34,373 nt of DNA from NCBI GenBank assembly GCA_003221615.1, contig QHSQ01000137.1:1-34373 (forward strand), given 5' to 3'. The notes below the pieces were generated by a model that made no database searches, was not told the origin of the DNA, and saw nothing but the letters and a program-made list of their open reading frames with translations. Of the stretch, positions 1-7,846 are shown one piece after another. Origin of the DNA: Candidatus Rokuibacteriota bacterium. Lineage in GTDB: Bacteria; Methylomirabilota; Methylomirabilia; Rokubacteriales; CSP1-6. The number at the start of each line of letters is the position of its first letter. Position 1 is the first letter of the stretch. Position numbers and translations under genes: made by a program.

Positions 1-850
1 GATTTCAATGGCGACGGCGGGCCGGACCTGGCCGTGGGCGGCAGCCAGGGCGTGTCGATTTTCCTGGGCAACGGCGATGGAACGTTCCAGCTGGCTGGCG
101 ATTTCGCCGTCGGCGGTCGGCCGGCACTCGGGTTGGCCGCGGGCGACTTCAATCGCGACGGCGCGCTCGATCTGGCCGTGGTCATCGGAGCGGAGCCGGT
201 GTTCGTGCTGTTGGGGCGCGGTGACGGGACGTTCCAGGACGCGCAACGCTTCGCGACGGACGGCTTCAACACGGTGGTGGCCGTGGCTGACCTCAACGGA
301 GACGGTGCGCCGGACATCGTGACTCTCAACTATTCCGGCTCTACGTCCATCTCCAGCACGACCTCCGTTCTACTCGGCAACGGCGACGGGACGTTTCAAT
401 CGGCCCGGGTTTTCCGTTCCGGCCATACGGGTACCTTTCCCGGCGCCATCCAGGTGGTCGACTTCAACAGCGATGGGGGGCTCGACCTGGGGGTGCTCAA
501 TAATGACGGTGATGCCGGCTCCGTGATCTCTCTGCACCTCGCCAACGGAGACGGGACCTTCCAGCCGGCACGTCGTCTGGCGACTGGCAAGGACTTCCGG
601 GGCCTTGCCGCGGATGACTTCGATGGCGATGGCAAGCTCGACCTGGCGGTGGCCCACAACCTGTCGACCATGTCCACCGAGGTCTACGCGCTGTGGGTGC
701 TACTGGGCAACGGCGACGGGACCGTCCAGGCGCCGCTGAGCTTCGACACGAACGGTCTTCCCGGTCCTGCCGCAGTGGGCGACTTCACCGGTGACGGCAG
801 TCCGGATCTCGTGGTGGCGAACGTTCGCTCCAGCGTCTCGCTGTTCATCA
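1..850 (+). repeat. Coding tandem repeats of FG-GAP blades
   Basis: Repeated coding modules begin near 1, 145, 289, 460, 616 and 778 (spacing 144-171 nt). Each encodes an Asp-rich calcium-type loop, usually with a following GGCAACGGCGACGGGAC-like block (near 66, 220, 373, 541 and 706). Similarity is partial at the DNA level and stronger at the protein level, so these are diverged protein repeats rather than a recent DNA expansion. Confidence 0.65.
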
Positions 851-1317
851 ATAACACCGAGTCGTTCTGGGTCGACATGGCGCATGTGAGTGCGACGGGC
901 AGGTCGGTGAAGAAGACCAGCGGGTGCGATGGCTGCTTCGACGCCAGCGCCACCTCGCGGCGCCAGATCGGCGGCAACGGGTACGCGGAGTTCACGGCGA
1001 TGGAAACGACCCTGATCCGCATGGGCGGGCTCGCTCGGGTCGGCACGGAGCCCCAGTGCGAGAACATCGACTTCGGCATCCGCCTGCAGGCGGGGATCGC
1101 AGAGGTTCGGGAGAACGGCGTGTACCGGGCCGACACGACCTTCGTGACCGGTGACGTCTTTCGCATCACGGTCCAGGCGAGCGAAGTGACCTACGCGAAG
1201 AACGGTGTCGTCTTCTACACGAGCGCGGCCAGAGCCTCCTCGCCGCTCGCTCTTGTCGGAGTGCTGGCGAACCTCGACGCGACGGTCGGCAACGTGGTGA
1301 TCGCCGCCAACCCATAG
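1..1317 (+). CDS. FG-GAP/VCBS repeat surface protein with C-terminal beta-sandwich-like domain (5' end off window)
   Basis: The frame is open from base 1, so the true start lies outside the window; 438 codons are visible. At least six calcium-type loops of the pattern DxNxDGxxDL recur about every 50 residues, each followed by an LGNGDGTFQ-like segment, as in FG-GAP/VCBS beta-propeller blades. After about residue 285 the repeats stop. A different region of about 150 residues begins with a Cys pair (GCDGC) and ends with a segment containing KNGVVFYTS, which looks like a compact beta-sandwich. Such proteins are usually exported and act as adhesins or binding scaffolds; no enzyme motif is visible. 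A signal peptide cannot be checked. The gene converges on the minus-strand aldolase after about 105 bp. The repeat family is clear; the ligand is unknown. Confidence 0.85.
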   Translation, partial: DFNGDGGPDLAVGGSQGVSIFLGNGDGTFQLAGDFAVGGRPALGLAAGDFNRDGALDLAVVIGAEPVFVLLGRGDGTFQDAQRFATDGFNTVVAVADLNGDGAPDIVTLNYSGSTSISSTTSVLLGNGDGTFQSARVFRSGHTGTFPGAIQVVDFNSDGGLDLGVLNNDGDAGSVISLHLANGDGTFQPARRLATGKDFRGLAADDFDGDGKLDLAVAHNLSTMSTEVYALWVLLGNGDGTVQAPLSFDTNGLPGPAAVGDFTGDGSPDLVVANVRSSVSLFINNTESFWVDMAHVSATGRSVKKTSGCDGCFDASATSRRQIGGNGYAEFTAMETTLIRMGGLARVGTEPQCENIDFGIRLQAGIAEVRENGVYRADTTFVTGDVFRITVQASEVTYAKNGVVFYTSAARASSPLALVGVLANLDATVGNVVIAANP

Positions 1318-1363
1318 GCACACGAAGCCGTACCGGTTGGCGACGTTTCCAGGCGTAGGACAC

Positions 1364-1380
1364 GCACGCGCAGCGCGTGC
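1364..1380. terminator. Possible hairpin between convergent genes
   Basis: A perfect inverted repeat GCACGCGC-A-GCGCGTGC lies between the converging ends of the FG-GAP gene and the aldolase gene. With so small a spacer the folded form would have about 6 paired bases and a 5-nt loop. There is no T-tract on either side, so intrinsic termination is only a guess. Confidence 0.25.
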
Positions 1381-1422
1381 ACGCAGCCTGAGCGCGAGGA
1401 GCTTGCGGTTTCCTGCCTGGCG

Positions 1423-2202
1423 CTACGATCCCGCGCCGGCGGCTTGTCGCATTTTCCCCAGATACGCATCGCTGCCGTGCTGGAGCAGGCGGCCCACGCT
1501 GCTGTGAAAATACTGAACGCCGAGGCCCAGGAACTTTGGCACGAGGTTGTCGGGGCAGCTGCAGCCGGCGATGCGCCCGGCGTTGGTGATCACCTTGACG
1601 CCGCGCTCCATCATCACCTGCACTTCCGGATGGGCCTGCTGACCCGTGTAGCCCATGGATTGAGACAGGTCGCCGGACCCGATGAAATACACATCCACGC
1701 CGGGCACCTTGACCAGGTCCGGGAGGTTCTCGATGGCCTCGACCTCTTCCAGCATCAGGCACACGAGAGTGTTGCGGTTCGCTTCCCTGGCGTAGTCCGC
1801 GGTGGAGCCCTTGAAGCCGTAGTTGGCCGGCCGCCCCCCGCTGAAGATGCCCCGATGCCCTTCCGGCGCGTACTTCACCGCGTCCACCGCGGCGCGAGCC
1901 TCCTCCGCGGTGTTGACGTGGGGAACCTGCACGCCCCACGCGCCCCGATCCAGGAACGGCGCGATGATCTCCGGCTTGTTCCCGACCGGGCGCACGACGG
2001 GCGCCATCCCCGTGAGCTCGGCGGCGGCGATGCACGCCTCGGCGGTATCGACCGTGATGGAGCCGTGCTCGTTGTCGAGCAGGATCCAATCGAACCCGAG
2101 ATGGCCGAGCATCTCCACCACCGCCGGCGCAGGAAAGGTGCACATGACGCCGAAGGCCGCTTTCCCGGCGTAGAGCCTCTGCTTGAGCGTATTCTCGCGC
2201 AT
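1423..2202 (-). CDS. HpcH/HpaI family aldolase (2-keto-3-deoxy-acid aldolase type)
   Basis: A 259-residue class II, metal-dependent aldolase of the HpcH/HpaI family. These enzymes reversibly cleave 4-hydroxy-2-oxoacids to pyruvate plus an aldehyde, typically at the end of aromatic or sugar-acid degradation. The family's key residues line up well: His46 in DNEHG, Arg71 in PVVRP, Glu152 in LMLEE and Asp178 in IGSGDLS, matching the His/Arg/Glu/Asp set of HpaI at nearly the same numbers. The GAWGVQVPHVNTAEEA segment is also typical. No dedicated pathway partners are adjacent, so the substrate is open. ATG 2202 has no Shine-Dalgarno, but a TATACT box lies 8 nt upstream, which suggests a leaderless transcript. 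It is divergent from the CapA-type gene. Confidence 0.9.
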   Translation of the reverse strand: MRENTLKQRLYAGKAAFGVMCTFPAPAVVEMLGHLGFDWILLDNEHGSITVDTAEACIAAAELTGMAPVVRPVGNKPEIIAPFLDRGAWGVQVPHVNTAEEARAAVDAVKYAPEGHRGIFSGGRPANYGFKGSTADYAREANRNTLVCLMLEEVEAIENLPDLVKVPGVDVYFIGSGDLSQSMGYTGQQAHPEVQVMMERGVKVITNAGRIAGCSCPDNLVPKFLGLGVQYFHSSVGRLLQHGSDAYLGKMRQAAGAGS

Positions 2203-2210
2203 GGTCGGTG

Positions 2211-2218
2211 AGTATACC
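2211..2218. promoter_or_regulatory. Overlapping divergent -10 boxes
   Basis: The sequence AGTATACC reads as TATACT on the minus strand (2216 to 2211), 8 nt before the aldolase ATG. On the plus strand it reads as TATACC (2213-2218), just upstream of the CapA-type gene. The shared GTATAC core is palindromic, so one site could serve both directions. No good -35 is visible on either side. Confidence 0.35.
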
Positions 2219-2223
2219 CGGCC

Positions 2224-2247
2224 ATGAACGAGAACGGTGGACCATGA
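2224..2247 (+). other. Possible 7-codon leader ORF overlapping the CapA-type start
   Basis: An ATG at 2224 opens a 7-residue frame (MNENGGP) whose TGA at 2245-2247 overlaps the ATG at 2244 of the downstream gene in an ATGA arrangement. If the message begins just after the TATACC box, this would be the first AUG. Translational coupling is possible, but such short frames also arise by chance. Confidence 0.2.
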
Positions 2248-3287
2248 AACGAACGATGATGCTGACCGGCGATGTGAACCTCATGAACGTCACCGATCCC
2301 AAGGTGCCGTTCGCTCTCATCGGGAACACGCTACGGCGGGCCGACGTGCTGTTCGGCAATCTTGAGTGCTGCTTCTATGAGCCACCCTCCGCGCACTCGA
2401 TGGAGCGCGAGGGCTTCTATGCCCCCCTCGCATCCGCTCAGGCCCTCGTCATCGGCGGGTATCACGCGGTCGGTGTCGCCAACAACGTGAACTACGGCGA
2501 GGAGGCGATCCGGGCCTCGCTCGAGCAGCTCGACCGACTCGGCATCCAGCGCACCGGAGCGGGGGTGAACCGCGTGGCCGCGCGCGCCCCCGCCGTCGTC
2601 ACGCGCGACGGTCTCCGGTTTGGCTTCGTGCAGCGGACCTCCGTCTACTGGGCCACCGGCCACGAGGCCACCGACCATTCGGCCGGCGTCGCCGTCCTGA
2701 CGGGCCGCACGGCCTACGAGCCGATGCTCCAGGCGCGGCACCCCGGCCTCCCGCCCGCGAACCGTCCCGGCCTTCCGCCCGTGATCCTCACCTGGGCGGA
2801 CGCGACGTCGCTCGCCGAGCTCACCGCCGATCTGCGCGCGCTGCGCACCCGGGCCGACATCGTGGTCGCCTCCCATCACTGGGGACTGTTCGAGGACGTC
2901 CTCGACTACCAGGTCGAGATCGCCCACGCCGCGATCGATGCCGGCGCCGACGTGGTCATGGGGCATGGGCCGCACTACGCATGCGCGGTGCAGATGTATC
3001 GTGGCAAGCCGATTTTTTATGGCCTCGGCAGCTTCTCGTTCCATACCGGACACGGCGGTCGGGCCCACGGCGACTGGGTCGGCATGCTGGCGCGCCTGAG
3101 GTTCGACGACTCAGCGCTTGTGGAGGTTGCGTTCTCGATGGTTCGCCACAACGAACGCAACGAAACCTACATCTGCGACCTTCGCCATGACAAGGAGGCG
3201 GTCGAGCAGATCACGCGCCGGTGCGACAAGCTCGGCACGACGCTCACGGTCGGCGGCAGCGAGATGATCGTGTGGCAGAAGCCGTGA
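2244..3287 (+). CDS. CapA/PgsA-type metallophosphatase-fold protein (PGA_cap family)
   Basis: A 347-residue protein of the CapA (poly-gamma-glutamate capsule) family, which has a calcineurin-like phosphoesterase fold. Motifs in order are GDVNL near residue 9, GNLE near 38, a VGVANN(x)NYG segment, a VVASHHWG block and a GHGPHYA block; the Asp, Asn and His residues fit a two-metal site. No capB/capC ligase genes are nearby, so a capsule role is not supported here. CapA-like proteins elsewhere act as hydrolases on diverse substrates. The start at 2244 fits the beta-strand that begins the fold. A GTG at 2208 would add 12 residues that do not fit and would run into the divergent promoter. No signal peptide is seen, so it is probably cytoplasmic. 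It converges on the TPR gene. Confidence 0.85.
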   Translation: MKRTMMLTGDVNLMNVTDPKVPFALIGNTLRRADVLFGNLECCFYEPPSAHSMEREGFYAPLASAQALVIGGYHAVGVANNVNYGEEAIRASLEQLDRLGIQRTGAGVNRVAARAPAVVTRDGLRFGFVQRTSVYWATGHEATDHSAGVAVLTGRTAYEPMLQARHPGLPPANRPGLPPVILTWADATSLAELTADLRALRTRADIVVASHHWGLFEDVLDYQVEIAHAAIDAGADVVMGHGPHYACAVQMYRGKPIFYGLGSFSFHTGHGGRAHGDWVGMLARLRFDDSALVEVAFSMVRHNERNETYICDLRHDKEAVEQITRRCDKLGTTLTVGGSEMIVWQKP

Positions 3288-3299
3288 GCGGTCACCGCC

Positions 3300-4052
3300 T
3301 CAGTTCTTGTCGCGGATGGCCTCGAGCATCTGGCGAGCGCGGGGCAATTCCTTGAGTGTCCAGCGAGCGCGGTCGGTCGGCGCGCGCTCGTCCAGCACGG
3401 CCTGCAGCTCCTGCCGCGCCTCCTGGTAGCGCCCCATGTTGACGTAGAGTTGCGCCAGCTCGATCCGCGCCCCCGTCAGCCGCGGGTCGAGACGCCGCGC
3501 GGTCTTGAAGTGCTCCTCGGCGTCCTTTCGGTCACCGCCCAGGACCACCGGCAGCTCGCGCGCGATGCTCCCAGCCATGATGTGGGCGTCGATGTTCTTG
3601 GGATCGAGCCGGAGCACCGTGTCGACCTCCTTGCGGAGGTCGCGCAGCGCGAGGGCCGAGCGGAGCAAGCCCTTGGCGTGCGACCAGGTCCCCAGGGTGA
3701 TCGCGTGCCAGAGATGAGCGTCGGGATCCTTGGGGGCCAGCTCGGTCGCCCGCTTGGCCACATCGCGAGCGCGCTCGTAGGCGGCAATCTTCGTCTCATG
3801 TGTCTTCGCGCGCTCCTCGCCATAGAGGAACCACGCGCGGGCCAGGGCCACCAGAGTCGGCACGTCGTCGCCGGCGCCCTTGGCCACCGCCGCTTCCAAT
3901 AGGTCGCGGGCGCGGTCGATGCGGGTGGGGTCGTCCTGATACTGCCGCAGCATCGCGCGCGCGGTCTCCGCAGGCGTCTGAGCCCGGGCCGCGGCTGGCG
4001 CCGTTAGGACGAGGGCAAGCGCTGGAAGCGCGACGAGCAACGACCACCGCAT
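3300..4052 (-). CDS. Exported tetratricopeptide-repeat protein
   Basis: 250 residues. The N-terminus MRWSLLVALPALALVLTAPAAARAQ is a clear Sec signal peptide with an AxA-Q-like cleavage site. The mature part is all-helical with several TPR units. The best are around residues 95-130 (ending DPDAHLWHA), 155-175 (LDPKNIDAHIMAGS) and 195-230 (LDPRLTGARIELAQLY then GRYQEARQEL). TPR proteins act as protein-protein scaffolds in the periplasm or envelope; no catalytic domain is present. The gene lies 41 nt downstream of the CoA-transferase in the same direction and may share its transcript, but no functional link is evident. No Shine-Dalgarno precedes ATG 4052. A much longer in-frame extension exists upstream but is antisense noise within the CoA-transferase gene. 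Confidence 0.8.
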   Translation of the reverse strand: MRWSLLVALPALALVLTAPAAARAQTPAETARAMLRQYQDDPTRIDRARDLLEAAVAKGAGDDVPTLVALARAWFLYGEERAKTHETKIAAYERARDVAKRATELAPKDPDAHLWHAITLGTWSHAKGLLRSALALRDLRKEVDTVLRLDPKNIDAHIMAGSIARELPVVLGGDRKDAEEHFKTARRLDPRLTGARIELAQLYVNMGRYQEARQELQAVLDERAPTDRARWTLKELPRARQMLEAIRDKN

Positions 4053-4093
4053 GAGCAGGTGGACCGCGAGGGATGGATTCGGAGGGCTCTCGC

Positions 4094-5320
4094 CTAGAGC
4101 ACGCCCTCGTTCTTCAAGGCGTCGAGCTCGTCGGCGCCGACGCCGAGCCAGGTGTTCAGCACCTCGGCGCCGTGCTGGCCCAAGCCCGGCGAGGGCTTGA
4201 CCCGGGCCGTCTTGCCGTCGACCCGCACCGGCCAGGTCGGCATCTTGAACGGCCCCTTCGGGTGGTCCATCACCTGCATGATGCCGCGCTTCTCGAAGCT
4301 CGGATCGTTCTGCAGCTCCATCGTGTCGAAGACCGCGCCGGCCGGCACGCCGACACCGCTGATCAACGTCATTGCCTCTTCCTTGGTGTGTTGCCGTGTC
4401 CACTCGGTAATGATCGCGTCCACCTCGGCCTCGCGCTCGACCCGCGCGGCCCCGGTGGCGTAGCGCGGATCGTCGATCAGCTCCTCCCGCCCGATCAGCT
4501 TCATCAGGCGGCTCCAGTGCTCGGGATTGCCGCGGCTCGTCGTGATGTAGATCCAGTCGTTGGAGCCCAGCGGCTTGCACTGATAGAGCCCGGAAGGCGA
4601 GTTCGTGCCGGCGACGGATTTCCCACCGCGGCGCGGCGCCGCCTTGCCGGTGCGCGCCTGCGTGGCGAAGCAGGTGCGCATGTAGTGGATCATCGCATCC
4701 TGCATCGCCACTTGCAGACGTCGGCCCGTGCCGGTTCGCTGCCGCTCGAGCAGCGCGCCCAGGATGGTCACGGCCATCAGCATGCCCGTGCCGGTGTCGC
4801 CGAAGCTCGGGCCGGGCTTGACCGGCGGCCGGTCGGGCTCGCCGGTCACGCTGATCGTGCCGCCGGCGGCCTGCGCGATCATGTCGAAGGCGAGGCCGGT
4901 CTCGTACTTGCTCCCGGTGCCGAACCCCTGGATCTGGCAGAAGATGATCCGCGGGTTGATCTTCTTCACCTCGTCGTAGCCCAGCCCGAGGCGGTCGATC
5001 GTCCCCGGCGCCATGTTCTCGACCGTGACGTCGGCCTTCTTCAGCAGCTCCTTGACGATTGCGACGCCGCGCGGCGACTTGAGGTTGATCGCCAGCGATC
5101 GCTTGTTGGCGTTGAACATGTGGAAGTACCACGGGTCGTCATCGGGCTTCCCAGGCCGCAGCCGACGGCCGGGATCCCCGGTTTTCGGATTCTCGATCTT
5201 GACGACGTCGGCCCCGAGCCACGCGAGCGCCTCGGTGCAAGAGGTTCCGGCCTCGAACTGGGTGAAGTCGACCACCCGGATGCCGGCGAGACAATCGAGG
5301 TCCTGGCTGTTTTCATTCAT
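4094..5320 (-). CDS. Class III (CaiB/BaiF) acyl-CoA transferase
   Basis: 408 residues, the usual length for family III CoA-transferases (formyl-CoA transferase, CaiB, BaiF, alpha-methylacyl-CoA racemase type). These move CoA between carboxylic acids through an aspartyl-CoA anhydride. The catalytic Asp is Asp175 in the SFGDTGTG segment. The N-terminal VVDFTQFEAGTSCTEALAWLG and the later GADVVKIENP segments are family signatures, as are NANKRSLAINLKSPRG and the C-terminal GQHGAEVL. ATG 5320 is supported by AGGAGAG just upstream and by alignment to the family start. The larger open frame upstream is non-coding. The substrate cannot be read from sequence. It is preceded by a good promoter (-35 TTGGCC, 17 nt, -10 TAGACT). 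Confidence 0.92.
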   Translation of the reverse strand: MNENSQDLDCLAGIRVVDFTQFEAGTSCTEALAWLGADVVKIENPKTGDPGRRLRPGKPDDDPWYFHMFNANKRSLAINLKSPRGVAIVKELLKKADVTVENMAPGTIDRLGLGYDEVKKINPRIIFCQIQGFGTGSKYETGLAFDMIAQAAGGTISVTGEPDRPPVKPGPSFGDTGTGMLMAVTILGALLERQRTGTGRRLQVAMQDAMIHYMRTCFATQARTGKAAPRRGGKSVAGTNSPSGLYQCKPLGSNDWIYITTSRGNPEHWSRLMKLIGREELIDDPRYATGAARVEREAEVDAIITEWTRQHTKEEAMTLISGVGVPAGAVFDTMELQNDPSFEKRGIMQVMDHPKGPFKMPTWPVRVDGKTARVKPSPGLGQHGAEVLNTWLGVGADELDALKNEGVL

Positions 5321-5354
5321 CGCTGACTCTCCTGCCCGAGCATGGTTGACAGGA

Positions 5355-5383
5355 AGTCTAGCCGAACGCCGGGGCGCGGCCAA
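5355..5383 (-). promoter_or_regulatory. Promoter of the CoA-transferase gene
   Basis: On the minus strand TTGGCC (5383-5378) is followed after 17 nt by TAGACT (5360-5355), giving a leader of about 28 nt that contains AGGAGAG before ATG 5320. The spacer ends in GTTCGGC, echoing the GTTCGGT found in the promoters at 7778-7807 and 14909-14938. Confidence 0.4.
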
Positions 5384-5407
5384 GGGCCCCCGCCTGGCCC
5401 CGAGAGG

Positions 5408-5413
5408 GATAAT
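5408..5413 (+). promoter_or_regulatory. Possible -10 box of the lipoprotein gene
   Basis: GATAAT lies 7 nt before the ATG at 5421. A start site about 6-7 nt downstream would place the RNA 5' end at or next to the start codon. A weak purine-rich GAGAGGG overlaps it, so conventional initiation from an upstream promoter is not excluded. Confidence 0.3.
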
Positions 5414-5420
5414 CTGACCC

Positions 5421-6110
5421 ATGAGGAGATGGTCCCCGGCGATCGCACTGGTGCTGAGCGCCTGCGCGTCAGCGCCCACTGGCCCGAGCGTGATGGTGCT
5501 TCCGGGGGCCGGGAAGCCTTTCGAGCAATTTCAAGCCGACGATTCCCTCTGCCGCCAGTGGGCGACGCAACAGATCCAGACGACGCAGAGCGCTGACACG
5601 CCCGCGCAGCGCCGCTACGACATGAGCTACATGCAATGCATGTACGGTAAGGGCAATCAGATCCCGGTCGTCGCAAGCTCCGCGCCACGGCAGACCCCGC
5701 CCGCGCCGCCATCGACCTCGTCGAACGCCGTGCCGGATCTGCGGGGCGTGTGGACCGGCACATGGGGCGAGACTCCCCTCACGCTCCTGGTTCTCAACCA
5801 GGAGGAGACTCCGGTCTCCGGCATTTACGTCGGCCCCTGGTCGGCCCTCGGGCAGCGAGAATTCGGCCTGTCGGGAATCCTGACCTTCAGCGTTCGGGAT
5901 GAAGCCATCTCGGTCAACGTCCGGGGCCGGTTTGCCGACTCGAACGGCAGACGCATGCTCGTGCTGGATCCCCTAACGGGATACGGTCAGCAGATCACGC
6001 TGACGCGCGTGGATCCGGGGCACATGGCCGGCGTCGGGACCTCGCGCGCGAGCTGGGAGCCCAGTGGCCCCGTGGAGCTCCTGCGGCAACCGAGCGGCGT
6101 CGGCCGCTGA
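5421..6110 (+). CDS. Lipoprotein of unknown function
   Basis: 229 residues. A short charged N-terminus and hydrophobic stretch end in LSAC, a good lipobox, so Cys15 should be lipidated and the protein anchored in the envelope. Residues 37-80 contain a pattern seen in small envelope lipoproteins (DDSLCRQWA, then YDMSYMQCMYGKGN). A Pro/Ser-rich linker follows around 88-105. The C-terminal 120 residues look like a beta-rich domain beginning LRGVWTGTWG and ending near LTRVDPGHMAG, similar in style to small lipocalin-like or META-type barrels; I cannot name it firmly. It is divergent from the CoA-transferase and convergent with the solute-binding protein. Confidence 0.75.
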   Translation: MRRWSPAIALVLSACASAPTGPSVMVLPGAGKPFEQFQADDSLCRQWATQQIQTTQSADTPAQRRYDMSYMQCMYGKGNQIPVVASSAPRQTPPAPPSTSSNAVPDLRGVWTGTWGETPLTLLVLNQEETPVSGIYVGPWSALGQREFGLSGILTFSVRDEAISVNVRGRFADSNGRRMLVLDPLTGYGQQITLTRVDPGHMAGVGTSRASWEPSGPVELLRQPSGVGR

Positions 6111-6149
6111 GGTCGCGCTCCGGCCGCCCGCCGCGAATCGTCGGCTCAC

Positions 6150-7706
6150 TCACTTCCCCTTGAGCCGCAGGTCCTCGTACGGCGCAGACCACGGATAGTC
6201 GGTGATGAGGCCGAGCCCCGACTCCGCGACGCGCGGGCCGTAGGCCTGGAGCAGCGCATGCTGCCATATCGGCAGGTACATGACCTTCTCGTGCATCAGC
6301 TGCTGGATCCGGTGCAGGATCGCCTCGCGCTTCTTCGTATCGAGCTCTGTCGCCTGCTCGCGAACGAGCCCGTCGATGTCGGGATAGCCGCCATACGCAT
6401 AGGCGCCGGTCGAGGCCGTGAACGACTCGATCCGGGTCGCCGCGTTCCCGGAGATACCGCTCAAGCCGTAGATGATGTTCTTCAGCTTCTTTTCCTGGTA
6501 CGCCTTGAGGAACGCCGCCCGCTCGAGCGGCCGAAGCCGCGTGCGGATCCCGACGGCCTGAAAATAGTTGAGGAAGGGCTCGGCGTAGTTGGTGGTGCCC
6601 GCGTCGCACCAGAAATCCCCGGCGTCAAAGCCCTTCGGGTACCCGGCTTCCGCGAGGAGCTGTCTGGCCTTGGCCAAATCGTAGGGATAGATCGGCGGCT
6701 GCCAGTAAAACTCGAAGCTCGCCGGAATGATGCTTCCGGTGATTCTCGAGAACCCGAGCGTCTCAGCCTGATTGACCGCCTGACGGTCGACGGCATAGGT
6801 GGCGGCCAGGCGCACGCGCCGGTCGTGCCATGGGGCGCTGGCCTCCCACTGGTCGGCGAAGACGACCCAGTGCGTGCTCGAGAACTGCGTCGGTTGCAAG
6901 GTCAGCCCGGGTGAGCGCCGGACCTCCTCGCCCAGCGGCCCAGTGGTCGCGTACGCGATGTCGGCCTCACCGCGCTTGAGCATGGCCAGCCGCGTGGAGC
7001 TGTCCGTGACCACCTTGAAGGCGAGCTGCTTCACGCTCGGCGTCTTGCGCCAGTAGCCCTGGAAGGCCTCGAGCACGAGCTCGACGCCGGGATTGAACGA
7101 GACGAAGCGATACGGCCCGGCGCCGATCGGATGCTTCTTGAAGCCCTCCTCGCCGACCTTCTCGACGTATTTCTTCGGGACGATCCAGCCCGCGCCCGTG
7201 GCCGGTGTGCCGTAGAAAGTCATGAAGTCGGGCCACGGCCGCTTGAGCCGGAAGCGGATTCGGCCGGCGTCCGGCGTCTCGACCGCGGCCACCTTGTCCT
7301 TGAGCGTCTTCGCCGAGATGCCGCGGTATCGCTCGAACGAGAACTTGACGTCTTCGGCGGTCACGGGCTCGCCGTTGTGGAATCGCACGCCCTTTCTCAA
7401 GATGAGCTCGTAGATGAGCCCGTCGGGCGACATGCTCCACGACTCGGCCAGGCTGGGCGCCATGCTCTTGCCCGGCATCGGCTTCAGCATGGCGTCGTGG
7501 AGCGCATAGAGAATCATGAAGGGCGTGATGAGACCGGGGGTCTCGGCGGGCTCGAAGAGCGTCGGCGCCAGGGTGAAGTGAATCGCCCACGTCATCTGAC
7601 CCGCGGGGGCCTCCGCGCGGGCCTCGGGGGCGAGGACCGCGTGCGTCAATGCGGCCGACGTCAGCGCGAGCACGCCGGCCACGATCTGTCGGGTGCGTCC
7701 GGTCAT
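6150..7706 (-). CDS. ABC transporter solute-binding protein, family 5 (peptide/nickel type)
   Basis: 518 residues with a Sec signal peptide (roughly residues 1-31, ending PEARAEA). The family 5 extracellular binding-protein body includes LAESWSMSPDGLIYEL, GVRFHNGEPVTAEDVKFSFERYR and the YDLAKARQLLAEAGYPKGFD segment near residue 345, all strong signatures. Such proteins deliver oligopeptides, nickel chelates, opines or other small molecules to DppBCDF-type transporters. No permease or ATPase genes are next to it, so it is an orphan that must dock to a transporter encoded elsewhere. AGGAGG sits just upstream of ATG 7706. A promoter (TTGACC, 18 nt, TACCCT) lies 71 nt upstream and closely matches the one in front of the amidohydrolase. 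Confidence 0.93.
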   Translation of the reverse strand: MTGRTRQIVAGVLALTSAALTHAVLAPEARAEAPAGQMTWAIHFTLAPTLFEPAETPGLITPFMILYALHDAMLKPMPGKSMAPSLAESWSMSPDGLIYELILRKGVRFHNGEPVTAEDVKFSFERYRGISAKTLKDKVAAVETPDAGRIRFRLKRPWPDFMTFYGTPATGAGWIVPKKYVEKVGEEGFKKHPIGAGPYRFVSFNPGVELVLEAFQGYWRKTPSVKQLAFKVVTDSSTRLAMLKRGEADIAYATTGPLGEEVRRSPGLTLQPTQFSSTHWVVFADQWEASAPWHDRRVRLAATYAVDRQAVNQAETLGFSRITGSIIPASFEFYWQPPIYPYDLAKARQLLAEAGYPKGFDAGDFWCDAGTTNYAEPFLNYFQAVGIRTRLRPLERAAFLKAYQEKKLKNIIYGLSGISGNAATRIESFTASTGAYAYGGYPDIDGLVREQATELDTKKREAILHRIQQLMHEKVMYLPIWQHALLQAYGPRVAESGLGLITDYPWSAPYEDLRLKGK

Positions 7707-7777
7707 CGCATCGCCTCCTGGTCAGGGGCAATCACATCGGGATGGGCTAGGGGCTTGCCGTCTGGAGATGTCCAGCG

Positions 7778-7807
7778 AGGGTAGCCCTACCGAACAATGG
7801 TGGTCAA
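7778..7807 (-). promoter_or_regulatory. Promoter of the solute-binding protein gene
   Basis: On the minus strand TTGACC (7807-7802), an 18-nt spacer containing GTTCGGT, and TACCCT (7783-7778) precede the gene. The same arrangement recurs at 14909-14938 with identical -35, -10 and spacing. Confidence 0.45.
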
Positions 7808-7830
7808 GACGAAGCGCGACCGTTCCGGTT

Positions 7831-7836
7831 TAGACT
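7831..7836 (+). promoter_or_regulatory. Possible -10 box of the cyclase gene, leaderless arrangement
   Basis: TAGACT lies 10 nt before ATG 7847 and no Shine-Dalgarno is present between them. Transcription from this box would start only about 3-4 nt before the ATG. No convincing -35 is seen at 16-18 nt. Confidence 0.35.
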
Positions 7837-7846
7837 GTTCAGTACG

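Noticed and set aside
1-850. Regular direct repeats considered as a CRISPR-like array
   Set aside because: They are in-frame coding repeats with calcium-loop translation, variable spacing of 144-171 nt and no unique spacers.
2244-3287. Capsule (poly-gamma-glutamate) operon
   Set aside because: Only the CapA-type protein is present; capB, capC and capE-like genes are absent, so a capsule role is not supported.
4053-5132. N-terminal extension of the TPR protein frame
   Set aside because: It runs inside the CoA-transferase gene in another frame, and a clear signal peptide begins at 4052.
4073-5326. A 417-codon plus-strand open frame opposite the CoA-transferase
   Set aside because: Antisense to a gene with clear catalytic motifs; the translation is Arg/Leu/Gly-rich and lacks any family motif.
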